Position numbers and translations under genes: made by a program. From Corynebacterium halotolerans YIM 70093 = DSM 44683 (GTDB taxonomy: Bacteria > Actinomycetota > Actinomycetes > Mycobacteriales > Mycobacteriaceae): DNA of 64,000 nt. Each line of letters starts with the position of its first letter. Within the stretch, counting starts at the first letter, position 1. The notes under the pieces were generated by a model. That model was not told the origin of the DNA and ran no database searches. It saw only the letters and a list, made by a program, of their open reading frames with translations. Shown here piece by piece: positions 57,905 to 64,000 of this stretch. The stretch is taken from positions 1,840,075 to 1,904,074 of the forward strand of contig NC_020302.1 of assembly GCF_000341345.1 (NCBI RefSeq), written 5' to 3'.

Positions 57905-59517
57905 ACGCACCCGTGCACTCCTCCCCGCTCGCGGGCACCGGTCGCCTGCTGCGCCTGTACCTGCGGCTGGACCGGGTGCGGCTGAGCGTCTGGATCCTGG
58001 CCTTCCTGGTGCTCATCCCCTCGACGGTGGTGTCCCTGCAGGCGACCTTCACCGACCGGGAATCGCTGCAGGCGCGTGCCATGCTGCAGGACAACCCCGC
58101 CGCGATCATGATGACCGGGCCACTGTTCAGCCGGGACGACTACACCTTCGGGGTGATGCTCGCCAGCGAGTTGTCCCTGTGGGTCTTCCTCGCCGCCGCG
58201 ATCATGAGCGTGCTGTTCATGGTGCGCCACACCCGCGCCGACGAGGAGGCCGGCCGACTGGAGATGCTGCGCGCCCTGCCGGTGGGCCGCTTCGCCTCCC
58301 CGGCGGCCGCCCTCCTCCTGGTCGCCCTGGCCGACCTCGCGGTGGGGGCGGCCGTCGCCGCGGGGCTCACCGTCCCCGGCATGGCGGTCACGGATTCCCT
58401 GGCGTTCGGACTGGCCACCACCCTGACGGGACTCGTCTTCGGGGCGATCGCGGCGGTGGCCGCGCAGCTGACCGGCAGCTCCCGGGCGGCCACGGGACTG
58501 GGAGTGTCCGCGATCGTGCTGGCCTTCGTCATCCGCGGCATCGGTGACGTCATCGACCACCAGGGGTCGTGGCTGTCGTGGTTCTCCCCCTTCGCGTGGG
58601 CGCAGCAGACCCGGTTGTACGCGGATCTGCGGTGGTGGCCGCTGGTGGTCTCCGCGGTGGTCGCGGCCGGGTTGACCGCACTCGCCCTGTACCTGTCAGG
58701 CCGACGGGATCTCGGCGCCGGGCTCCGGCAGGACCGTCCGGGCCCGGCCCGTGCCTCGTCCGCGCTGCTCTCCCCGGCGGGCCTCGCCCACCGCCTGGAG
58801 GCCCCGACGTTCGTGGCCTGGACGGTGGGGCTGTTCTTCTTCGCGGTGGCCTTCGGCAGCCTGACCACCGAACTCGACGGGGTGGTCGAGCAGATGCCCG
58901 CCATCGGCGAGTGGACCGACCTCAACCTCGAGGACCTCACCCGCTCCTTCGGCGGCCTGGTACTGGCGTACCTGAGCCTGGGGCCGGTGATCCTGCTGGT
59001 GTCCGGGGTGCTGCGCCTGCGTGCGGAGGAGCGCGACGGACGGATCACCGGGCTGCTCACCAGCGGCGGTTCCCGCCCGGGCCTGCTGTCCGGGTGGTGT
59101 GCCGTCGTCGCCGTGGAGGCGGTCCTGGTGCAGGTGGTCCTCGGTTTCGGCCTCGGACTCGGAATGACGGTCGCCTCGGGGGAGGCCCGCTGGCTCGGTG
59201 AGATCCCGGCCGCCTCGCTGGCCTACCTGCCCGCCATCCTCTTCTTCGGCGCCCTGGCGGCGGCGTTGTTCGGGCTGCTGCCCCGCTTCACGGTCCTGGC
59301 CTGGGTGCTGACCGCCTGGACGGCGGTGGTGCTCTTCCTCGGCGAGCTGCTCGACCTGCCGGACTGGGCGCGCGGTCTCTCCCCGCTCTGGCACACCCCA
59401 GCCGTGCCCGACGCCGACCTCGACCCGGTGCCCCTGGTCGTGCTGGTGGTACTGGTGGTGCTGCTGACCGTGATCGGGCTGGCCGGTTTCCGGCGCCGCG
59501 ACATCGCCGAGGGTTGA
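57901..59517 (+). CDS. ABC exporter permease, fused ABC-2 type
   Basis: The 538-residue protein has about twelve membrane helices in two halves, as in antibiotic-exporter permeases ([24 protein letters not shown] at the start; [23 protein letters not shown] begins the second half). ATG 57901 overlaps the ATPase stop (ATGA). The long upstream open frame is a shadow of the ATPase gene. Substrates of such pairs include polyketides and peptide drugs; the actual cargo is unknown. Confidence 0.88.
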   Translation: MNAPVHSSPLAGTGRLLRLYLRLDRVRLSVWILAFLVLIPSTVVSLQATFTDRESLQARAMLQDNPAAIMMTGPLFSRDDYTFGVMLASELSLWVFLAAAIMSVLFMVRHTRADEEAGRLEMLRALPVGRFASPAAALLLVALADLAVGAAVAAGLTVPGMAVTDSLAFGLATTLTGLVFGAIAAVAAQLTGSSRAATGLGVSAIVLAFVIRGIGDVIDHQGSWLSWFSPFAWAQQTRLYADLRWWPLVVSAVVAAGLTALALYLSGRRDLGAGLRQDRPGPARASSALLSPAGLAHRLEAPTFVAWTVGLFFFAVAFGSLTTELDGVVEQMPAIGEWTDLNLEDLTRSFGGLVLAYLSLGPVILLVSGVLRLRAEERDGRITGLLTSGGSRPGLLSGWCAVVAVEAVLVQVVLGFGLGLGMTVASGEARWLGEIPAASLAYLPAILFFGALAAALFGLLPRFTVLAWVLTAWTAVVLFLGELLDLPDWARGLSPLWHTPAVPDADLDPVPLVVLVVLVVLLTVIGLAGFRRRDIAEG

Positions 59518-59535
59518 GCGCAGCTGCCGCGCTCA
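59515..59535. terminator. hairpin between exporter permease and reductase genes
   Basis: TGAGCGC and GCGCTCA form a 7-base stem that includes both stop codons of the converging genes. Confidence 0.5.
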
Positions 59536-60099
59536 GGAGTCCACACCGGTGACGTCGTAATGCAATTGGACCAGACCGACGGAAAAGGCGTGCTCGCCGC
59601 GCAGCCGTAGTCCAATCCGGAACTCCGGGAGGAACTTCAGGCCGCCGCCGATCGAGATCGGGCACACCAGCGGCCTGACCTGGTCGACGAGGCCGTGCCG
59701 CAGCGCGTGGGCGGCCAGGGTCGGCCCGTCAACGGTCAGGTCTGCCGGACTGTTCTCCTTGAGCTCCCGTACCGCCTGTGGGTCGAAGCTGCGCTCCAGC
59801 CGGGTGCGACGGGTGGACACCTCATCCAGCGTGGTGGAGTAGACGATCTTGTCCGCCGCCCGCCAGATTCGCGCGAACTCCGCGGATTCCGGCGATTGCG
59901 CCGCGACGGACGGGTCGGTCTCCCAGACGTGCATCATCTCGTACATCCGTCGACCGTAGAGATAGGTGCCTGCCTCGGCGGCCTGCTCATTGATCACCGC
60001 GAGCACCTCCTCGTCCGGCTGCGCCCACTCGAAGCGGCCGTTCCGGTCGGCGACGTAGCCGTCCAACGAGGTGATCATCGAGTACACGAGCCTGCCCAT
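59533..60099 (-). CDS. dihydrofolate reductase / RibD C-terminal family protein
   Basis: The 188-residue protein has the RibD_C fold: MGRLVYSMITSLDGYVAD at the N-terminus, YGRRMYEMM and a C-terminal SIGGGLKFLPE with the NADPH-binding glycines. It is a pyrimidine- or pterin-type reductase of unknown substrate. ATG 60099 follows AAGGAG at good spacing; the upstream in-frame codons lack support. Confidence 0.87.
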   Translation of the reverse strand: MGRLVYSMITSLDGYVADRNGRFEWAQPDEEVLAVINEQAAEAGTYLYGRRMYEMMHVWETDPSVAAQSPESAEFARIWRAADKIVYSTTLDEVSTRRTRLERSFDPQAVRELKENSPADLTVDGPTLAAHALRHGLVDQVRPLVCPISIGGGLKFLPEFRIGLRLRGEHAFSVGLVQLHYDVTGVDS

Positions 60100-60234
60100 G
60101 GTGTCTCCTTGGCGGGACATGACAGAGGTCACGGTTTCCTGGCCCCAATCTTACTCCTCGGTGGGTGCCGGCACCCACCGGCGCTGCGGGCGGAAGTGGG
60201 CAGGTGGGACAGCATTCCAGGGCGGAGACGACGA

Positions 60235-60256
60235 AACCCCCGCCCGGGCGGGGGTT
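60235..60256. terminator. mqo terminator hairpin
   Basis: A perfect 22-base palindrome (AACCCCCGC arms around CCGG) lies 27 bases after the mqo stop and ends in TTT on the mqo strand. Confidence 0.75.
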
Positions 60257-60282
60257 GTCTCGTACCGGGGAGCCGGGAAGGC

Positions 60283-61785
60283 CTAGCGCTCCAGCTTAAG
60301 GGTCTTCTGGGTGAAGTCCCACATCTCGGTGAAGAGCTTCTCGTCGCCGGCGAGCTTGGTGCCGTAGGACGGGATCATCTCGTAGAGCTTGTCGGACCAG
60401 TCGATCAGGTGCTCACCGAAGCAGCGCTCGAGCAGCTCGATCATCGCGGCCGGGGCGATGGAGGCGCCCGGGGAGGCGCCCAGCAGGCCGGCGATGGAGC
60501 CGTCGAGGTCGTTGATCAGGGTGGTGCCGAACTCCAGGGAGCCGAAGCGCGGGGCGGCGGTCGGCTTGATCACCTGGACGCGCTGGCCGGCGACGATGGT
60601 CTCCCAGTCCTCGTTCTTCGCCTCCGGGACGTACTCGCGCAGGGCCTCCATGCGACCGTCGAAGCTCTTGGTGACCTCCTCGACGAGGTACTTGACCAGA
60701 CCGAATTCCTGGGCGGCGACACCCAGGTAGGACGGGATGTTGTCGGGGCGGATTCCCTTGAACAGGTCGAGGTAGGAGCCCTCCTTGAGGAACTTCGGGG
60801 TCCAGCCGCCGTAGGGGCCGAAGAGCAGGCCCTTCTCGCCGTCGATCACGCGGGTGTCCAGGTGCGGGACCGACATCGGCGGGGCGCCCACCTTGGCCTT
60901 GCCGTAGACCTTGGCGGCGTGCTGCTCGATGAGTTCCTCGTTGGTGCAGCGCAGCCACATGCCGGAGACCGGGAAGCCGGCGTAGCCGCGGACCTCGGGC
61001 ACGCCCGCCTTGCGCAGCAGGTCCAGGGCGTAGCCGCCGGCGCCGACGAAGACGAAGTTGGCCTTGATCACCTGGGTGTCACCGGTGTGGACGTTCTTGA
61101 CGGTGATCTTCCACTTCTTGCCGTCACGGGTGAGGTTCTTGACCTCGTGGCCGTAGCGGATCTCGGTACCCGAGGCCTTGGCGGCGGTGAGGAACTGGTC
61201 GGTCAGGGCGCCGAAGTTGACGTCGGTGCCCTCGTCGATCCAGGAGATGGCGGTCTTCTCGGCGTCGAAGTCGCGGCCCTCGGCCATCAGCGGCAGCTTC
61301 TCGGCGAAGACGGACTTGTCGTCGGAGAACTCCATGCCCGGGAAGAGAGGGTTGGCGCCGAGCGCCTCGTAGCGGCGACGGAGGTAGTCGACCTGTTCCT
61401 GGCCCTGGCCGAAGGAGACGTGCGGGACCGGGGCGATGAAGTCCTGCGGATCCGACAGCACGCCGTTGTTGACCTGGTGGGCCCAGAACTGACGCGAGAC
61501 CTGGAACTTCTCGTTGATGTTCACGGCCTTGGAGATGTCGATCTTGCCGTTCTTCTCCGGCGTGTAGTTCAGCTCGCACAGTGCGGAGTGGCCGGTGCCC
61601 GCGTTGTTCCACGGGGAAGAGGACTCCTGGGCCGGGCCGTCGAGACGCTCGAAGATCATCTGGGACCAGCTCGGCTCCAGCTCGCGGAGCATGGCACCCA
61701 GGGTGGCGCTCATGATGCCGGCACCGACGAGGGCGACATCGACCTCGTCGGTGGCGTGCGTGGCGTTTGCGTTGTTGGTGGACAC
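60283..61785 (-). CDS. mqo: malate:quinone oxidoreductase
   Basis: Mqo oxidises malate and reduces membrane quinone, the principal malate-oxidising step of corynebacterial metabolism. The N-terminal FAD-binding motif is VGAGIMSATLGAML at residues 21-34. Length 500 aa is normal, and the sequence lacks a membrane helix, matching a peripheral enzyme. GTG 61785 is used (TTG or ATG alternatives are absent). The leader is about 130 bases if TAATGT (61918-61923) is the -10. Confidence 0.95.
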   Translation of the reverse strand: MSTNNANATHATDEVDVALVGAGIMSATLGAMLRELEPSWSQMIFERLDGPAQESSSPWNNAGTGHSALCELNYTPEKNGKIDISKAVNINEKFQVSRQFWAHQVNNGVLSDPQDFIAPVPHVSFGQGQEQVDYLRRRYEALGANPLFPGMEFSDDKSVFAEKLPLMAEGRDFDAEKTAISWIDEGTDVNFGALTDQFLTAAKASGTEIRYGHEVKNLTRDGKKWKITVKNVHTGDTQVIKANFVFVGAGGYALDLLRKAGVPEVRGYAGFPVSGMWLRCTNEELIEQHAAKVYGKAKVGAPPMSVPHLDTRVIDGEKGLLFGPYGGWTPKFLKEGSYLDLFKGIRPDNIPSYLGVAAQEFGLVKYLVEEVTKSFDGRMEALREYVPEAKNEDWETIVAGQRVQVIKPTAAPRFGSLEFGTTLINDLDGSIAGLLGASPGASIAPAAMIELLERCFGEHLIDWSDKLYEMIPSYGTKLAGDEKLFTEMWDFTQKTLKLER

Positions 61786-61917
61786 CTTTGTATTTACCTC
61801 TTCGTCGTCGGTGGATGGTCCGCCGTCAGGAGGGTGACGGGTGACCTGACGGGCAGAACGTGACCGCGCGCGGGCCGGGCAGCTCCTCTACCCGCACACG
61901 TCGTCCGGTGCCCCATT

Positions 61918-61923
61918 ACATTA
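61918..61923 (-). promoter_or_regulatory. -10 element of mqo (tentative)
   Basis: TAATGT is the only AT-rich hexamer between mqo and the hydrolase gene. The rest of 61786-62069 holds nothing else recognisable. Confidence 0.3.
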
Positions 61924-62069
61924 CGCCCTCGGTGTTCGGGGGTGGGGACATCGGCCCTATTTCGGGCCCGGGGGTCACCTGTTCTCCCCCACCGCACCCC
62001 ATACCTGGGGGTTCGGGGTCCCGCCCCGCGTTTCGCGGCCGCCACAGCGCCCCGGTGGGCCCGCTTCCT

Positions 62070-62075
62070 TAAGCT
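62070..62075 (+). promoter_or_regulatory. -10 element of the hydrolase gene (leaderless)
   Basis: TAAGCT lies 7 bases before ATG 62083. Confidence 0.45.
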
Positions 62076-62082
62076 GAGGGGC

Positions 62083-63117
62083 ATGAACGAGCAGGCCCCC
62101 GACCCCGTCTGGCGTCCCGATCTCCTCGGGGCGGGCTTCCAGGCCCGCGACTTCCGCCTCGGCACCGACCCGGAGGGCGAGGGCGAGGTGGTGACGACAC
62201 TGATCCGCCATCTGCCCGATCCGGTGCACCCGCCGGCCGACTGGGCCGGACGCCGCGCCGTGGTGTGGATCCCGGGCATGACGGACTACTTCTTCCAGGA
62301 GCATGTCGCCCGCTTCCTGCATGAGCGTGGCTTCGCCTTCTACGCCCTGGATCTGCGCAAGACCGGCCGCGCCCGGCAGCCCGGCCAGCACTGGCACTAC
62401 AGCGAGAGTCTGCAGGACTACTTCCCCGACCTGTCCGCCGCGCTGGACTTCCTGGCCGGTGAGCATCCGGGCGTGGTGCCGATCGCGCACTCCACCGGCG
62501 GACTGATCGTCCCGCTGTGGCTGGACCACCTGCGCCGGACGGGCGACCCGCGGCACGCGCACGTCGACGGGGTGATCCTCAACAGTCCGTGGCTGGACAT
62601 GATGTACCCGCGCGCCGTCGTCCGGGTTCTGCGTCCCGTGGTGCGTTTCCTGGGGCGCCGGTGGCCGCATCTGGCCATCCCCGGCGGCAACCTGGGCGTC
62701 TACGGGGCGTCCATCCACCGCGACCACCACGGCGAGTGGGACTTCGACGTGACGATGAAGCCGGTGGGCGGGCACCGCAAGTACCTGGGCTGGCTGCGCG
62801 CTATCCTCGCCGGTCACGGGCAGGTGCACGAGGGCGGGGTCGACGTCGGCGTGCCGGTGCTCACGCTGTGTTCGTCCCGTTCGCGGCTGGGACGGCCCTA
62901 CGCACCCGAGGCGGACACCGCGGACACGGTGCTCGACGTCGCACAGATCCGGTACTGGGCGCCGCGACTGGGATCGCGGGTGACCGTGCGCACGATCGAG
63001 GACGCCCGCCACGATGTGTTCCTCTCCCTGCGGCCCGCCCGGGAGGAGGCGCTCGAGGTCACGGCGGACTGGCTGACGGGGCTCGACGGGGCCCGAGGGG
63101 TCTCGACCTCGGATTAG
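62083..63117 (+). CDS. alpha/beta hydrolase (serine lysophospholipase-like)
   Basis: The 344-residue protein has the alpha/beta hydrolase pattern: VVWIPGMTDYFFQEHVARFL supplies the oxyanion loop, IAHSTGGLIVPLW carries the nucleophile Ser in a HSTGG elbow, and DARHDVFLSL holds the catalytic His. Its acid is probably an Asp near LTLCSSRSRLG. Relatives hydrolyse monoacylglycerols or lysophospholipids. No signal peptide is seen. ATG 62083 fits the -10 spacing. Confidence 0.86.
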   Translation: MNEQAPDPVWRPDLLGAGFQARDFRLGTDPEGEGEVVTTLIRHLPDPVHPPADWAGRRAVVWIPGMTDYFFQEHVARFLHERGFAFYALDLRKTGRARQPGQHWHYSESLQDYFPDLSAALDFLAGEHPGVVPIAHSTGGLIVPLWLDHLRRTGDPRHAHVDGVILNSPWLDMMYPRAVVRVLRPVVRFLGRRWPHLAIPGGNLGVYGASIHRDHHGEWDFDVTMKPVGGHRKYLGWLRAILAGHGQVHEGGVDVGVPVLTLCSSRSRLGRPYAPEADTADTVLDVAQIRYWAPRLGSRVTVRTIEDARHDVFLSLRPAREEALEVTADWLTGLDGARGVSTSD

Positions 63118-63184
63118 GTAGACCTCATCGGTCGGTAGGATTACGAAAGATACCTCTATTTATCCGGACACGATTGGAGCTTTC

Positions 63185-64000
63185 ATGGCCACCTCTGCGG
63201 ACGCCGTCGCGGTTGACAAGCACTACGACCTGATCATCATCGGCACGGGCTCGGGCAACTCGATCCCCGGCCCGGAGTTCGAGGACAAGTCGATCGCGAT
63301 CATCGAGAAGGGAACCTTCGGTGGCACCTGCCTCAACGTCGGCTGCATCCCGACGAAGATGTACGTCTACGCTGCCGACGTCGCCCTCGAGACGGCGGAG
63401 TCGAAGCGCTTGGGCGTCGACGCCCAGGTCACTGACGTCGACTGGCGGTCCATGGTCTCCCGCATCTTCAACCAGCGCATCGACCTGATCGCCGCCGGCG
63501 GCGAGGAGTACCGGCGCGGCCCGGAGACCCCCAACATCGACGTCTACGACCAGCACGCCGTCTTCGTCGGCGAGCGCACCCTGCGCACCGGCCAGGGCCT
63601 GGAGACCAGGACGATCTCCGGCGACCAGGTGGTCATCGCCTCCGGTTCGCGCCCCTTCGTCCCGGCGGCGATCGCCTCCTCCGGCGTGCGCTACCACACC
63701 AACGAGGACATCATGCGGCTGCCGGAGCAGCCGAAGTCCATCGTGATCGTCGGCGGCGGCTTCATCGCCGCCGAATTCGCCCACGTCTTCGACGCGCTGG
63801 GCACCGAGGTCACCGTGGTCACCCGCTCCCCCATGCTCCGCAACCTCGAGGCCGACCTGCGCGACCGCTTCAACCAGCTGGCTGCCCAGCGCTACACCGT
63901 CCTGGCCGGGCGCAACGCGATCGGCGCGAGCGAGTCCGATGACGGGGTGACCGTACAGCTTGACGACGGCTCGTCCGTCACCGCCGAGGTGCTGCTGGTG
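63185..64000 (+). CDS. mtr: mycothione reductase, 5' part
   Basis: Mtr reduces the disulfide of mycothiol with NADPH. The gene runs off the right edge after 272 codons. The FAD motif IIIGTGSGNSIPGPEF near residues 17-32, the redox-active pair GGTCLNVGCIPTK, and the NAD(P)-binding IVIVGGGFIAAEFAHVF are present. The Asn-Ser-Ile after the first glycines is characteristic of Mtr. GGAG precedes ATG 63185. Confidence 0.92.
   Translation, partial: MATSADAVAVDKHYDLIIIGTGSGNSIPGPEFEDKSIAIIEKGTFGGTCLNVGCIPTKMYVYAADVALETAESKRLGVDAQVTDVDWRSMVSRIFNQRIDLIAAGGEEYRRGPETPNIDVYDQHAVFVGERTLRTGQGLETRTISGDQVVIASGSRPFVPAAIASSGVRYHTNEDIMRLPEQPKSIVIVGGGFIAAEFAHVFDALGTEVTVVTRSPMLRNLEADLRDRFNQLAAQRYTVLAGRNAIGASESDDGVTVQLDDGSSVTAEVLLV

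Noticed and set aside
63118..63184. Sigma-H promoter for mtr
   Set aside because: Expected from knowledge of thiol-stress genes, but no GGAA / GTT pair with suitable spacing is present.

Overview
The window is chromosomal DNA of a high-GC Corynebacterium. The evidence is gene content and order typical of the genus (gluABCD beside miaB, recX-recA, bioYMN, clgR, cinA-pgsA, the dapB-thyX-dapA-rnj operon, mqo, a mycothione reductase) and proteins closely resembling those of C. glutamicum. No tRNA, rRNA, CRISPR array, insertion sequence or prophage was seen, and no gene-free stretch exceeds about 300 bases.

Layout. 1-4202: the 5' part of miaB, divergent from a complete glutamate ABC importer gluABCD. 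4213-6508: recX, recA and a DUF3046 gene, with a recA promoter carrying a LexA-like box in its spacer. 6565-8535: biotin ECF transporter bioYMN behind two BioQ-like operators. 8588-13086: a psp/clgR stress locus (sigma-H-type promoter), cinA-pgsA, a YciI protein, and a TerC-family gene behind a yybP-ykoY-like leader. 13087-21611: ftsK, a TIGR03085 gene, and the lysine/DNA-precursor operon dapB-thyX-dapA-rnj. 21846-30127: two small + strand genes, a frameshifted M23 peptidase, pnp, a CPBP protease, rpsO, a nucleoside hydrolase, ribF and truB. 30294-39693: pptT, a phosphoesterase, a MATE exporter, nrnA, rbfA, infB, ylxR, nusA and rimP, mostly reading leftward. 39732-47439: a lipoprotein, an MMPL transporter, a DoxX-like protein, a phospholipase-D-type synthase, proS and yaaA. 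47470-54098: a DUF1648 protein, an ABC exporter pair with a two-component system, cobA and selO. 54314-59517: two tandem VOC genes divergent from a TetR-ABC exporter operon with paired operators. 59533-64000: a RibD/DHFR-like reductase, mqo, an alpha/beta hydrolase and the 5' part of mtr.

The strongest window-wide pattern is leaderless gene architecture. About 25 genes have a TAnnnT-type -10 hexamer ending 6-8 bases before the start codon, without a Shine-Dalgarno site; this fixes several start codons and places operators directly over start sites. The most promising leads are the TetR/VOC/ABC-exporter module (54314-59517), the terC leader in which the aptamer's closing strand is also an anti-Shine-Dalgarno, the duplicated BioQ-like operators, and the overlapping leaderless ribF/truB promoters.
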